The notes under the pieces are model-generated. The model had not been told where the DNA came from, did no database searches, and saw nothing but the letters and a program-made list of their open reading frames with translations. Shown piece after piece: positions 26,332 to 36,260 of a stretch of DNA of 64,000 bases. The number at the start of each line of letters is the position of its first letter. Position 1 is the first letter of the stretch. A program made the translations under genes and the position numbers. Source of the DNA: Sphingobium wenxiniae (lineage in GTDB: Bacteria > Pseudomonadota > Alphaproteobacteria > Sphingomonadales > Sphingomonadaceae); NCBI RefSeq assembly GCF_007830065.1, contig NZ_VLKK01000002.1:248001-312000 (forward strand), read 5' to 3'.

Positions 26332-27481
26332 CGCCGCCGCAGAATTCGAAACCGGGACGGATCAGACGCCCGACGCCGCCAAGGAAGACCGGATGGCCAC
26401 GCGCCGGAAATGGCTGCTGAGGCTGTTGATCGTCGTGCTGGTGCTGGGGGCGGTCTATGGCGTGTGGTATCTTCTGGTCGGGCGCAATCATGTCGGCACC
26501 GACAATGCCTATGTGAACGCCGAAGTCGCGCAGGTGACGCCGCTGATCTCCGCGCAGGTGGTCGAGGTGAACGTCACCGATACGCAGGCCGTGAAGAAAG
26601 GCGACATATTGGTGAAGCTGGACGCCACCAATGCGCGCATCGCGGTGGATCAGGCGCAGGCGGATCTGGCCGAAGCGCGCCGCCGTTTCCGGCAGACGTC
26701 GGCCACCAGCGGCGCCTTGTCCGCGCAGGTGACGGCGCGGGGCGCGGACATCACGCAGGCCAGGGCGCAGATCGCCACGGCGCAGGCGGATTTTGAAAAG
26801 GCGCGGATAGACCTGCGACGGCGCGAGGCGCTGGCCCCCGACGGCGCGGTGTCGGGCGATGAACTGACCAGCGCGCGCAAAGGCTATGCGGCGGCGAAGG
26901 CTGCGCTCGACCTCGCCCGCGCGGGCGTGGCGCAGGCGGAGGCGACCCGCGTGGCGGCCGCCGGACAGCTTGCGGCCAATGACGCGCTGGTGAAGGGATC
27001 GACGGAGGAGACCGATCCCGCCGTGCTCGCCGCCAAGGCGAAGCTCGACAACGCGAAGCTGGATCTCGACCGCACGATCATCCGCGCGCCTGTCGACGGA
27101 GTGGTGAGCAAGCGGCAGGTGCAGGTAGGACAGCGCGTGACGCAGGGCAGTCCGATCATGACCATCGTTCCGGTCACGCAGGTCTATGTCGACGCCAATT
27201 TCAAGGAACGGCAGCTTCGCCATGTGAAGGTGGGGATGCCCGCCAGGGTGACGTCCGACCTGTATGGCGGGGGCGTCGTCTATCACGGCCGGGTCGTGGG
27301 CTTTGCGGGCGGCACCGGATCGTCCATGTCGCTGATCCCGGCCCAGAATGCGACCGGCAACTGGATCAAGGTGGTCCAGCGCCTGCCGCTCCGCATCGCG
27401 CTCGACCCCAGGGAACTGGCCGAACATCCCCTGCGGGTGGGCCTGTCCATGGACGTCGACGTCGATATTTCGGGCCGCTGA
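26324..27481 (+). CDS. Membrane fusion protein, EmrA/HlyD family
   Basis: This 385-residue periplasmic adaptor has one N-terminal membrane helix (residues 31-51) and a biotinyl-lipoyl-like domain split by a long coiled coil. The key motifs are GTDNAYVNAEVAQVTPLISA, LVKLDATNARIAVDQAQADL and the closing IIRAPVDGVVSKRQVQVGQR. This is the EmrA type that partners DHA2 transporters. ATG 26324 is chosen inside the 8-base overlap with the lipoprotein gene. It would link the inner-membrane pump to the NodT channel. Confidence 0.94.
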   Translation: MADAAAEFETGTDQTPDAAKEDRMATRRKWLLRLLIVVLVLGAVYGVWYLLVGRNHVGTDNAYVNAEVAQVTPLISAQVVEVNVTDTQAVKKGDILVKLDATNARIAVDQAQADLAEARRRFRQTSATSGALSAQVTARGADITQARAQIATAQADFEKARIDLRRREALAPDGAVSGDELTSARKGYAAAKAALDLARAGVAQAEATRVAAAGQLAANDALVKGSTEETDPAVLAAKAKLDNAKLDLDRTIIRAPVDGVVSKRQVQVGQRVTQGSPIMTIVPVTQVYVDANFKERQLRHVKVGMPARVTSDLYGGGVVYHGRVVGFAGGTGSSMSLIPAQNATGNWIKVVQRLPLRIALDPRELAEHPLRVGLSMDVDVDISGR

Positions 27482-27492
27482 GGGGAACGCGC

Positions 27493-29022
27493 GTGGCAGC
27501 CTCCGACGACAGCTTCTCGCTCCTGTCGCCGCGCCGTCGTCTTCTGGCGGGGCTGGTGCTGGCGCTGAGCAATTTCATGGTCGTGCTCGACCTGACCATC
27601 GCCAATGTGTCGGTGCCCCATATCGCGGGCAATATGGGCATCACGCCCGATCAGGGGACGTGGATCATCACGTCCTATGCGGTGGCGGAGGCGATCTGCG
27701 TACCGCTGACCGGATGGCTGGCGCAGCGGTTCGGCGTGGTGCGCGTCTTCATGATGAGCATGGCCGGCTTCGGCCTCTTTTCCCTGCTGTGCGGCCTGTC
27801 GGTGACGCTGGGCATGATCGTGGTCTGCCGGATCGGGCAGGGCCTGTGCGGCGGGCCGATCATGCCGATGTCGCAGACGCTGCTGATGCGGATATTCCCG
27901 CCCGAGCAGCGCGCCAAGATGATGGGCCTGTGGGCCATGACCACGCTGCTGGGGCCGGCCATGGGGCCGATCATCGGCGGCTATATCAGCGACAACTGGA
28001 GCTGGCACTGGATCTTCTTCATCAACCTGCCGATCGCGGCGCTGTGCATCATGGCGGCGGCGGCATTGTTGAAGCCGGTGGAAACCGAAACGCGGAAACT
28101 GCCGATCGACTTCGCAGGGCTGGCGCTGCTGGTCTTCTGGATCGGATGCCTCCAGATCATGCTGGACATCGGGCGGGACCGCGACTGGTTCGGCGATCCG
28201 CTGATCGTCATCCTGGCGATAATGGCGGGCGTCGGTTTCCTCGTCTTCATCATTTGGGAACTGACGGAGGAGCATCCGATCGTCGATCTGCGCGTGTTCC
28301 GCCATGTCGGCTTCACATCGGGGGTCTTTACGCTGGCGCTGTGTTTCGGCGCCTATTTCGCCAGCATCGTCGTCGTGCCGCAATGGCTCCAGCTTTCCAT
28401 GGGCTACACCGCGACATGGGCCGGTTTCGTCACGGCCTTCACCGCGATGACGGCGCTGATCGCCGCCCCGATCTCGGGACGGATGATAGCGCGGGTGGAC
28501 GTGCGGATATCGATTTCCAGCGCGTTGATCTGGATGGGCATCATGGCCTTCTGGCGCGCGCACTGGACGAGCGGCGCGGATTTCTGGGCGCTGTCCTATC
28601 CGCAGATATTCCAGGGCTTCGCCATGCCCTTCTTCATGATCCCGCTGACGACGCTGTCGCTGAGTTCGGTGCTGCCGTCGGAAACGGCGTCGGCGGCGGG
28701 CATGCAGAATTTCCTGCGGACCATGGCCATAGCCATCTCCACGTCCGTCGTGCTGACGGTATGGGGCGACGGGCAGCGCGTGTCGCGGAACGAGATGGCC
28801 TCCGTGCTCCAGGCCGGCGACGCGCAGGCCCAGCTTTCCGCCAGCGGCTTTTCCATGGAGCAGGCGCGGCAGGTGATCTCCAACATGGTCGATCAGGAAG
28901 CGGCCGTCATTTCGATGAACTATGTGTTCTTCTTCTCCATGATCCTGATGTTCCTGGCGGCCGCCGTAATCTGGCTGGCGCCCAAGCCCACGGGCAAGGT
29001 GGACACGTCTGCCGCGCACTGA
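27493..29022 (+). CDS. DHA2-family drug exporter, EmrB type
   Basis: The 509-residue protein is a 14-helix major facilitator of the DHA2 group. Visible motifs are FMVVLDLTIANVSVPHIAG (motif D1), TGWLAQRFGVVRVF (motif A) and the WHWIFFINLPIA region typical of EmrB. It expels drugs or similar hydrophobic compounds using the proton gradient. Translation begins at GTG 27493, 11 bases after the EmrA-like stop. It is the last gene of the operon and converges on rsmA, with 15 bases between stops. Confidence 0.94.
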   Translation: MAASDDSFSLLSPRRRLLAGLVLALSNFMVVLDLTIANVSVPHIAGNMGITPDQGTWIITSYAVAEAICVPLTGWLAQRFGVVRVFMMSMAGFGLFSLLCGLSVTLGMIVVCRIGQGLCGGPIMPMSQTLLMRIFPPEQRAKMMGLWAMTTLLGPAMGPIIGGYISDNWSWHWIFFINLPIAALCIMAAAALLKPVETETRKLPIDFAGLALLVFWIGCLQIMLDIGRDRDWFGDPLIVILAIMAGVGFLVFIIWELTEEHPIVDLRVFRHVGFTSGVFTLALCFGAYFASIVVVPQWLQLSMGYTATWAGFVTAFTAMTALIAAPISGRMIARVDVRISISSALIWMGIMAFWRAHWTSGADFWALSYPQIFQGFAMPFFMIPLTTLSLSSVLPSETASAAGMQNFLRTMAIAISTSVVLTVWGDGQRVSRNEMASVLQAGDAQAQLSASGFSMEQARQVISNMVDQEAAVISMNYVFFFSMILMFLAAAVIWLAPKPTGKVDTSAAH

Positions 29023-29037
29023 CCGGCGGGCGAAGGA

Positions 29038-29886
29038 TCAGGCGGCCGTCCTGCCCAGATGACGGGCGACCTCGACAAATTCCTCGACGCCGATCGTTTC
29101 GGCGCGGCGTTGGGGATCGATGCCGACCGCCGCCAGCGCGTCCAGCGCGCCGGGAAGCCCTTTCAGGCTCTGGCGCAGCATCTTGCGGCGCTGGCCGAAG
29201 GCGGCGGCGGTCAGCCGTTCGAGATGCTTGAGCGACACGCCCTCCGGCGCGGGCTTCGGGGTGATGTGGACGACCGCCGACATGACCTTGGGCGGCGGGG
29301 TGAAGGCGCTGCGGTGCACCTTCATCGCGATGCGCGCGTCGGAACGCCATTGGGACAGGACGGCAAGTCGGCCGTAATGATCGTCGCCGGCCTTCGCGGC
29401 GATCCGCTCCGCCACCTCCATCTGGAACATGAGCGTCAGGGACGACCACCAGGGCAGCGGGCTCCAGTCCGCGGACAGCCAGCCGATCAGCAGCGCGGTG
29501 CCGACATTATAGGGCAGGTTGGCGATGACATGGGCGTTCTCGCCCGCTTCGGCGCGGGCGTCCACTTCCATGGCGTCGCCGGAAATCACGCGGAGCCGGC
29601 CGGGGAAGGCGGCTTCCAGTTCGGCAAGGGCGGGGAGGCAGCGGGCGTCGCGCTCCACCGCGACAAGATGTGCGCCCGCGCGCAGGATCGCGCGGGTAAG
29701 CCCGCCGGGACCGGGGCCGACCTCGAACGCCGGTCGGCCTTCCAGCGGGCCGGGGATGGCCGCGATGCGGTCCAGAAGCTGCTCGTCCAGCAGGAAATTC
29801 TGTCCCAGCGCCTTGCTGGCCTGAAGCCCGTGCGCGGCGATCACGTCGCGCAGCGGCGGCAGGGACGGGCGCAGGTCAGCCGTCAT
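29038..29886 (-). CDS. rsmA: 16S rRNA dimethyladenosine transferase
   Basis: RsmA (KsgA) dimethylates two adjacent adenines near the 3' end of 16S rRNA using S-adenosylmethionine. The 282-residue protein shows [18 protein letters not shown], the SAM loop [15 protein letters not shown], the catalytic [12 protein letters not shown] and the C-terminal [17 protein letters not shown] 29886 is used; a TTG two codons earlier is the alternative. The start lies 11 bases inside the end of pdxA, and no separate ribosome site is seen, which suggests coupled translation. It is the last gene of lptD-surA-pdxA-rsmA. Confidence 0.96.
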   Translation of the reverse strand: MTADLRPSLPPLRDVIAAHGLQASKALGQNFLLDEQLLDRIAAIPGPLEGRPAFEVGPGPGGLTRAILRAGAHLVAVERDARCLPALAELEAAFPGRLRVISGDAMEVDARAEAGENAHVIANLPYNVGTALLIGWLSADWSPLPWWSSLTLMFQMEVAERIAAKAGDDHYGRLAVLSQWRSDARIAMKVHRSAFTPPPKVMSAVVHITPKPAPEGVSLKHLERLTAAAFGQRRKMLRQSLKGLPGALDALAAVGIDPQRRAETIGVEEFVEVARHLGRTAA

Positions 29887-30901
29887 GGGCAAGGCGGGCG
29901 CGGGCGGCTTCGGCGGCCATCTTGAGCGCGGCCATCATCGCGCCGGGGTTGGCGCTGTCGGTGCCCGCGATGCCGAAGGCGGTGCCATGGTCGGGCGAGG
30001 TGCGGACGATGGGCAGACCCAGCGTCATGTTGACCCCATCGTCGAAATGCAGCGTCTTGAGCGGGATCAGCGCCTGATCGTGATACATGCAGAGCGCCGC
30101 GTCATAGCTTTCACGCGCGCGGGCGTGGAACAGGCCGTCGGCGGCGAAGGGGCCGCGAATGTCCAGCCCTTCCTGCCGCAGCGATTCGACGGCGGGCGCG
30201 ATGATCTCGATCTCCTCCCGGCCCAGCGCGCCGCCCTCGCCGGCATGGGGGTTGAGACCCGCGACGACGAGGCGCGGGCGCGCGATGCCGAAATTGCGTT
30301 GCAGCCCCTTGGCCGTAGTCAGCGCGCGGGCGCGGATCAGGTCGACGGTGAGGGCGGCGGGCACCTCCGCCAGGGGAATGTGGATAGTGATGGGCACGAC
30401 CTTCAAGGAAGGTCCGGCCAGCATCATGACGGCGTTATGCGGCGCGACGCCGCAGCGTTCGGCGACGAATTCCGTCTGACCCGGATGCGCGAAGCCGACG
30501 CCGTATAGCTGTTCCTTGCCCACCGGCGCGGTGACGATACCCGCCGCCGAGCCGCTGCGGGCGAGGCCGACCGCGGCCTCCAACGCCTGAAGAGCGGTCC
30601 GCGCGCCATCGATGCCGGGCGTGCCGGGCACGATTTCGCCCGCTTCGGCGATCTGGAGGCAGGGAAGGGCGGACCCAAAGGCTTCGGCTGCCTCCTGCGG
30701 CGTGCCGATCATCGCGATGGGTCCGAGCCACACCGCGCGCAGGGACGCCGCGTCGCCCACCGCGAAGAAGGGCGGCAGGCCGCGCGCTTCGCGCATGACC
30801 CAGCTCTTGGCGACGATTTCCGGCCCGATCCCCGCCGGATCGCCGAGCGAAACGGCGAAGGGCGGAAGGTCGGCGGGATCAGTTATATTCGATAATGGCA
30901 T
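29876..30901 (-). CDS. pdxA: 4-hydroxythreonine-4-phosphate dehydrogenase
   Basis: PdxA oxidises 4-phosphohydroxy-threonine in pyridoxal phosphate synthesis. The 341-residue protein has [20 protein letters not shown] at its N-terminus, metal-binding histidines in [10 protein letters not shown] and [12 protein letters not shown], and the C-terminal [21 protein letters not shown] 30901 is 23 bases inside the surA end, and pdxA in turn overlaps rsmA. The gene order is the common proteobacterial one. Confidence 0.96.
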   Translation of the reverse strand: MPLSNITDPADLPPFAVSLGDPAGIGPEIVAKSWVMREARGLPPFFAVGDAASLRAVWLGPIAMIGTPQEAAEAFGSALPCLQIAEAGEIVPGTPGIDGARTALQALEAAVGLARSGSAAGIVTAPVGKEQLYGVGFAHPGQTEFVAERCGVAPHNAVMMLAGPSLKVVPITIHIPLAEVPAALTVDLIRARALTTAKGLQRNFGIARPRLVVAGLNPHAGEGGALGREEIEIIAPAVESLRQEGLDIRGPFAADGLFHARARESYDAALCMYHDQALIPLKTLHFDDGVNMTLGLPIVRTSPDHGTAFGIAGTDSANPGAMMAALKMAAEAARARLAHDG

Positions 30902-32267
30902 CGCGTCGCAGGTCGCGCAGGTAGATGCGCGCGCGCTTGTTGACCCGTTCCTCTTCCATCTGCGCCATGATCTGATCGGCGCTGGGCGCGCCGCCCGCGG
31001 CGGCATCGTCGCGGCCGCACAGGATCAGCACGCGCACGCCGTCATTGATGGAGCCGAAGGGCGGCGTCGCCTCGCCGATCTGGAGGCCGAGCAGGATTTC
31101 CTGCAACTGCGGCGGCAGGTCGCGCACCTTCACATTGTCATTGTCGATGACGTCCGCGCCGATCTTCGCGCCCAGTTCATTGGCCTGGCCGCAGCCCTTG
31201 ATGTCCTTGATCGCGGCGGCGAAGGTCGCGGCCTTCTGGCTCGCCTGCTCCTTCGTCGTGCCGGCGGGGAAGGACACCGAAAGCTGTTTCAGCGACAGCA
31301 GCGAATCGCGCGGATCGGCGGTCAGCACCTTGCGCTTGTCCATCACATAAAGGATCGACACGCCGCCCGGCACCTCGATCGGACCGGCGAGCTGGCCCAC
31401 CTGCATTTCGCTGGCGGCCTGCGCCAGCGCATCGGGGAGCTGTCCGGGGCGGACCCAGCCCAGATCGCCGCCGACCGCCGCCGTGGAGGCTTCTGAAAAC
31501 TGGCGGGCATAAGCCTGGAAGCTACCGCCCTGCTTGATCTGTTCGACGATGTTGCGGGCGTTGGCCTGAATCTGCGCCATGTTTTCCGGCGTCGAGGACA
31601 GGTAGATTTCGCTGATGCGAAATTCGTCGCTGCCCTTGGCGGCGTTCAGGCGGTCGACCACCGCCTTCACTTCTTCCTCGCTCACATTGACGAAGGGCTG
31701 GATGTTGCGGCGGAGCAGGCGGCTCCACGCCATTTCGCCTTCGATCTGGCGGCGGATGCTGGCGGCGGCGCTGCCCTGCGCGCGCAGATACTGGTCGAAC
31801 TGGGCGGGCGACTGGCGGAAATTGGCCGCGACCCGCTCATAGCTCTGGTCGATTTCCTCCTTCGGCACGCGGATGTCGTTGGCGGCGGCTTCCTGGATCT
31901 GGAGCGTTTCGTCGATCAGGTTGCGGAGCACCTGGACGCGCAGCCTTTCCTTCTCCTCGTCCGACACCTTGCCGCCATTGGCCGTGATGATGAGGGCGAG
32001 GCGCTGGTCCACGTCCGTTCCGGTGATGATGCGGCCGTTGACGATGGCCGTCGCCTTGCGGACATTGGGATCGCTCTTGCCGAAGACGGTGACGTCCCTG
32101 GGCAGGTTGAGCTGCTGGGACGCGACTGCATCATCGTCGTCGCCGACCGACTGGGCCGTCGCGCCGGACAGCGACAATCCCAGCGAAACGGTGGACAGCA
32201 AAAGGGCGCGCGCACCAAAACCAACGGTTCGCGACAGGCGGTTCGACAGGGAAACGACAGGCTGCAT
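30879..32267 (-). CDS. surA: Periplasmic peptidyl-prolyl isomerase/chaperone SurA
   Basis: SurA escorts outer membrane proteins, including LptD, through the periplasm. The protein (462 residues from ATG 32267) has an export signal ending near GLSLSGATAQ, a SurA N-terminal domain (AIVNGRIITGTDVDQRLALI) and one parvulin domain around residues 190-290 (FRISEIYLSSTPENMAQIQA onward, then GGDLGWVRPGQLPDALAQAA). Other start candidates are ATG 32303 and a frame open to 32363 that overlaps lptD; GGAG upstream favours 32267. It lies directly after lptD, its client. Confidence 0.92.
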   Translation of the reverse strand: MQPVVSLSNRLSRTVGFGARALLLSTVSLGLSLSGATAQSVGDDDDAVASQQLNLPRDVTVFGKSDPNVRKATAIVNGRIITGTDVDQRLALIITANGGKVSDEEKERLRVQVLRNLIDETLQIQEAAANDIRVPKEEIDQSYERVAANFRQSPAQFDQYLRAQGSAAASIRRQIEGEMAWSRLLRRNIQPFVNVSEEEVKAVVDRLNAAKGSDEFRISEIYLSSTPENMAQIQANARNIVEQIKQGGSFQAYARQFSEASTAAVGGDLGWVRPGQLPDALAQAASEMQVGQLAGPIEVPGGVSILYVMDKRKVLTADPRDSLLSLKQLSVSFPAGTTKEQASQKAATFAAAIKDIKGCGQANELGAKIGADVIDNDNVKVRDLPPQLQEILLGLQIGEATPPFGSINDGVRVLILCGRDDAAAGGAPSADQIMAQMEEERVNKRARIYLRDLRRDAIIEYN

Positions 32268-32352
32268 CGTCGACAAAACTCTCCATACGGTCCGGCGCGT
32301 CATGCGCTGGTCCGCCTTAACCCGTGCTGAGCGAGGGCGGGAACGCCGATCC

Positions 32353-34626
32353 TTATATGCCAATATTGCGAAAAGCCAGCCGCAGTTGGAAGCTGTTGCC
32401 CTTTCGCGCGTCGCCGGTGGTCTGATAATCGCGCCGCCAGGTCAGCCCCAGCGTCAGGCAGTCGTCCTCATAGGCGATGCCCAGACGGTTGCGGACAGGC
32501 TCATATCCATCGGCCGAACTGAGCGGATCTTCCTTCTCGTCGGTAAGGTCGACGACGGTCGATCCGAACACGGACCAGAATCTGGCGAACTGGATACGGG
32601 CGCCCAGACGCAATTCCTCGCGGTCGCGCAGATCCTCCAGGCTGGGGTCGATATCGCGGTTGAGCCGCAGATAGCCGACCATGACATAGGTTTTCCTGCT
32701 GCCGATGGTTGCGTCGACCTCGTTGCGGCGGACGGCCAGATTGTCCTTGTCCAGCCGGAAGCGGTGGGTGAGGCTGACGAAGTCCTTGAAGCGGACGGTG
32801 GTGCGGCCGACGATGTCGGACATGCGGTCGGAAAGGCCGGTGCCGTCGGGCAGGATGCTTTCCCGGTTGTCGAGGCGGTAGCTCTGGCCGATGATGCTCT
32901 CCAGCGAGAAATCGGGCAGCGTCAGGCCATATTCGAGGCCATAGGTGATGCGGGTCGAATCCTCGAAACGGTCATAGCCCGCGAAACGATTGAGCGCGAA
33001 GAGGTTGCTGTCCTCCAGATCGACGGCGCGGGCGTCCTCATTGGGGACCGACAGATTGGCGAGATGGGGGGCGGCGACGATCTGGATGCGCGGGGTGATC
33101 CGCTGCACGCCGCCGAACGCCTCGCCGATGAAGGGCCAGCGCACGTCGATGGCCGCCGCCGCGATGCCCCGCGCCTTCCAGCCCGGATCGCCCCGATAGC
33201 TTTCGACGCTGGTCAGCAGATTGCCGGTGCTGTGATAGACGTCGCCGCGCAGATAGGTGGTGAAGCTGACTTCCTGCCCCATGCCGGTCAGTTTGCGGAG
33301 ATTCCATTCGAAGGCGGCGAAGGCGCGCTGCGTGTCCTGCCCGTGGGTGCGCGTGATGGCCAGGGTGTTCGCCTGAAGCTGCACGCGGCCGCCCAGCACC
33401 GGGTCGGTCATCCGCAGCCGATAGTCCATCACCGGCAGCGCGATCGGCGTCTGCCCCTGCGGATCGCCGGCGCGCAGCGTCTGCACCGCCCAGCCCGCGA
33501 GCGAGAAATAGCTGTCGGTCCCGATCCGCTGCACGCCCACGGTCGAACGCAGCCGGTCGTCGCGGCTGATGTCGTAGCGGCGCAGGAAGGTGCGGTCGGT
33601 CGCCACGCGGATCGATCCGCTGACGCTCCATTCCGGGGTGAGCTGCAAGCCGCCGCTGGCGTCGAGATAGCCGCGCAGATCCTTTTCCGAATTCGCCGTG
33701 CTCGTCGTCCCGCCCGGCAGGGTTTCGCCGATCCCCACGCGCCGCCCATGGGTGACATAGCCCGTGATCTGATAGGCGCCCCGGTCCCACAGGTGGCGGA
33801 AGGTCGATTCCACCATCGGCAGCGTGTCGCTGTAGACATGGGGCGTGACGGTCAGGTCGCGATTGGGCGCGAGCTTGAAATAATAGGGCAACGCGACTTC
33901 GAGGCCGTTGGTGCGGTCATAACGGATATTGGGCACCAGCAGCCCGGTGCCGCCGCCTTCGCCCACCGGATGCGATAGGCCCGGCAGCGGGATGAGGGGC
34001 AGGCCGAAAATCTCCACCGTCGCGCGGTTGTAGGTCACGCGCTGCTTGTTGGGATCATACGTCACCTTGACGGCATTGATCTGCCAGGTCGGATTCTTCG
34101 GGCAGCCTTCGCTGTCCTCCACCGAACAGCCGGTATAGGCCGCCTTGTGCATCGTGTAGACGCCGTTGACCCGCTCCCCGCTTCTGGCCGCGAGCCGCCC
34201 GCCCGACTGGAGCACCAGCAGCATGTTGTCGACCGCGCCGTCCTTGAGCGTATCCGTCACGTCGAAGCGGTCGCCATAGGCGATATTGCCTTCGGGATCG
34301 GTGACGGAGACATTGCCCTGCGCCACGACCTGACCCGTATTGCGGTTCCACACCACCTTTTCCGCGCGCAGCCGGTTGCCTTCGCGCAGAAGCTGCACAT
34401 TGCCGCTGGCTGTCACGATTTCCGTGTTGCTGTCATAGATAAGCGCGTCGGCGGCAAAGCCGATCTCATCCTCATTTTCCGGCACCGGCGCGTCGGGCGT
34501 GCTGATCGTCGCCTGCGGCTCGTTGAGCTGCTGCGCCATCGCCTGGGCGGACCAGCCAAGCATCGGCAGGGTGCTGCCGGCCAGCAGGGCGTTGCGGAGG
34601 AGCGGGGAAAAACGGTTCGTCTGCAA
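32353..34626 (-). CDS. lptD: LPS-assembly outer membrane protein LptD
   Basis: LptD is the outer-membrane barrel that places lipopolysaccharide in the outer leaflet. The 757-residue protein has a signal sequence ending near LGWSAQAMAQ, an N-terminal OstA beta-jellyroll (LIYDSNTEIVTASGNVQLLR), then a large barrel domain (PGLSHPVGEGGGTGLLVPNI, APHLANLSVP) ending in QLRLAFRNIGI. One C-x7-C pair appears at YTGCSVEDSEGCPKN; the late disulfide cysteine is represented by DDCLTLGLTWRR. It heads the lptD-surA-pdxA-rsmA operon and is divergent from pepA. Confidence 0.95.
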   Translation of the reverse strand: MQTNRFSPLLRNALLAGSTLPMLGWSAQAMAQQLNEPQATISTPDAPVPENEDEIGFAADALIYDSNTEIVTASGNVQLLREGNRLRAEKVVWNRNTGQVVAQGNVSVTDPEGNIAYGDRFDVTDTLKDGAVDNMLLVLQSGGRLAARSGERVNGVYTMHKAAYTGCSVEDSEGCPKNPTWQINAVKVTYDPNKQRVTYNRATVEIFGLPLIPLPGLSHPVGEGGGTGLLVPNIRYDRTNGLEVALPYYFKLAPNRDLTVTPHVYSDTLPMVESTFRHLWDRGAYQITGYVTHGRRVGIGETLPGGTTSTANSEKDLRGYLDASGGLQLTPEWSVSGSIRVATDRTFLRRYDISRDDRLRSTVGVQRIGTDSYFSLAGWAVQTLRAGDPQGQTPIALPVMDYRLRMTDPVLGGRVQLQANTLAITRTHGQDTQRAFAAFEWNLRKLTGMGQEVSFTTYLRGDVYHSTGNLLTSVESYRGDPGWKARGIAAAAIDVRWPFIGEAFGGVQRITPRIQIVAAPHLANLSVPNEDARAVDLEDSNLFALNRFAGYDRFEDSTRITYGLEYGLTLPDFSLESIIGQSYRLDNRESILPDGTGLSDRMSDIVGRTTVRFKDFVSLTHRFRLDKDNLAVRRNEVDATIGSRKTYVMVGYLRLNRDIDPSLEDLRDREELRLGARIQFARFWSVFGSTVVDLTDEKEDPLSSADGYEPVRNRLGIAYEDDCLTLGLTWRRDYQTTGDARKGNSFQLRLAFRNIGI

Positions 34627-34759
34627 AATGATGCCTTTTTAAAGGGCGTGTTCTTTGCAACCGCCTATCGCATTGCTTTTCGCCCGCCGCAATCGGTCGC
34701 GGCTGCTCTTTTGCCCGAAAATCGGTCGAACGGCCTTTGCCAGACGAAGAAAGCCGCAC

Positions 34760-34772
34760 TATCTGACAGATA
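34760..34772. promoter_or_regulatory. Short palindrome in the lptD/pepA divergent region
   Basis: TATCTGACAGATA is a perfect 13-base palindrome 42 bases before the pepA start and 133 bases before lptD. It could be an operator, or part of a -10 region (GATATA). No regulator is suggested. Confidence 0.35.
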
Positions 34773-34814
34773 TAGGGCCGTGCAGGCCGCATAAGAGAAG
34801 AAAAGGTTTCCCGA

Positions 34815-36260
34815 ATGGATATCGCATTCAGCCCCTCCCGCCCCGACGCCGATACGCTGGTGTTCGCCGTAGCGAAGGGCGCAGTCGAAACATTGCCGCT
34901 GTCGGCGTCCCCCACATTGACGGCGGGCGCATCCGCCGCGCGCTTCGCGGGCGAGGCGGGGACGAGCTTCGAAAGTTTCGTGGAGGAAGGCGGCAAGGTG
35001 CTGCGCGTGGTGCTGTTGGGCATCGGCGGCGGCGGCGATGCCGATCTGGAGCGGGCGGGCGGCGCGCTGACGGCCAGGCTGGCGACCAGCGGCGCGGTCC
35101 ATGCCGCGGTCGAGTTTCCCGCCGGCGGCGCGGGCAAGGATGCGGCGCGGCTGGCCTTCGGCGCGCTGCTGCGCGGCTGGCGGATCGAAACCTATCGCAC
35201 GCGCCAGCCGGAAAAGGCGAAGCCGACGCTCAAGACCGTCACGGTCGTTTCCGCCGATGCGGGCGCGGAATGGGACCGGCTGTCGGCGGTCGCGGCGGGC
35301 GTGGCCTTCACCCGCGAACTGGTGGCCGAGCCTGCCAACATCCTCTACCCTGAAAGCTTCGTCGAACGCTGTCAGCCGCTCAGGGAAATGGGCGTCAGGA
35401 TCACCGTGCTGGACAAGGCGGCGATGGCCGAACTGGGCATGGGTGCGCTGCTGGGCGTGGCGCAGGGTTCCATGCGCGAACCGCGCCTGCTGGCGCTGGA
35501 GTGGGACGGCACCGATGGCGCGCAGAAGAAGCCGGTCGTCTTCGTCGGCAAGGGCGTGACCTTCGACACCGGCGGCATCTCGCTGAAACCCGGTCCCGGC
35601 ATGGAGGACATGAAGTGGGACATGGGCGGCGCGGGCGCGGTCGCGGGCGCGATGAAGGCGCTGGCCGGGCGCAAGGCGAAGGCGCATGTCGTCGGCATCT
35701 GCGGCCTGGTCGAGAACATGCCGGACGGCGGCGCGCAGCGGCCGGGGGATATCGTGACGTCCATGTCCGGGCAGACCATCGAAGTGCTCAATACCGATGC
35801 GGAAGGGCGTCTGGTGCTGTGCGACGCACTGACATGGGCGCAGAAGAGCTATGATCCCGAAATACTGGTCGATCTCGCCACGCTGACCGGGGCGATGATC
35901 GTGTCGCTGGGCAGCGAATATGCGGGCGTCTTCTCCAATGACGACGGCCTTGCCGACGATCTGATCGCGGCGGGCAAGGCGGCGGGCGATCCGCTGTGGC
36001 GCTTCCCGCTGGGCGACGCCTATGACAAGCTGCTCGAAAGCCCCATCGCCGACATCAAGAATATCGGGCCGCGCTTCGCCGGGTCGATCACGGCGGCGCA
36101 GTTCATCAAGCGCTTCGTCAATGACGGCGTCAAATGGGCGCATCTCGACATTGCCGGCATGGTATGGGCGGACAAGCCCGGCGCGGTGTGGGACAAGGGC
36201 GCGACCGGCTATGGCGTGCGCCTGATCGACCGCTTCGTGGCGGACACGTTCGAAAGCTGA
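34815..36260 (+). CDS. pepA: Leucyl (cytosol) aminopeptidase
   Basis: PepA removes N-terminal residues from peptides in the cytoplasm using two metal ions. The 481-residue protein has the variable N-terminal domain and the catalytic M17 domain: VGKGVTFDTGGISLKPGPGM holds metal ligands, MKWDMGGAGAVAGAMKAL follows, and NTDAEGRLVL is the family signature near residue 325. holC starts on the last base of its stop (TGATG), the well-known pepA-holC order. In E. coli PepA also binds DNA, but that cannot be judged here. Confidence 0.96.
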   Translation: MDIAFSPSRPDADTLVFAVAKGAVETLPLSASPTLTAGASAARFAGEAGTSFESFVEEGGKVLRVVLLGIGGGGDADLERAGGALTARLATSGAVHAAVEFPAGGAGKDAARLAFGALLRGWRIETYRTRQPEKAKPTLKTVTVVSADAGAEWDRLSAVAAGVAFTRELVAEPANILYPESFVERCQPLREMGVRITVLDKAAMAELGMGALLGVAQGSMREPRLLALEWDGTDGAQKKPVVFVGKGVTFDTGGISLKPGPGMEDMKWDMGGAGAVAGAMKALAGRKAKAHVVGICGLVENMPDGGAQRPGDIVTSMSGQTIEVLNTDAEGRLVLCDALTWAQKSYDPEILVDLATLTGAMIVSLGSEYAGVFSNDDGLADDLIAAGKAAGDPLWRFPLGDAYDKLLESPIADIKNIGPRFAGSITAAQFIKRFVNDGVKWAHLDIAGMVWADKPGAVWDKGATGYGVRLIDRFVADTFES

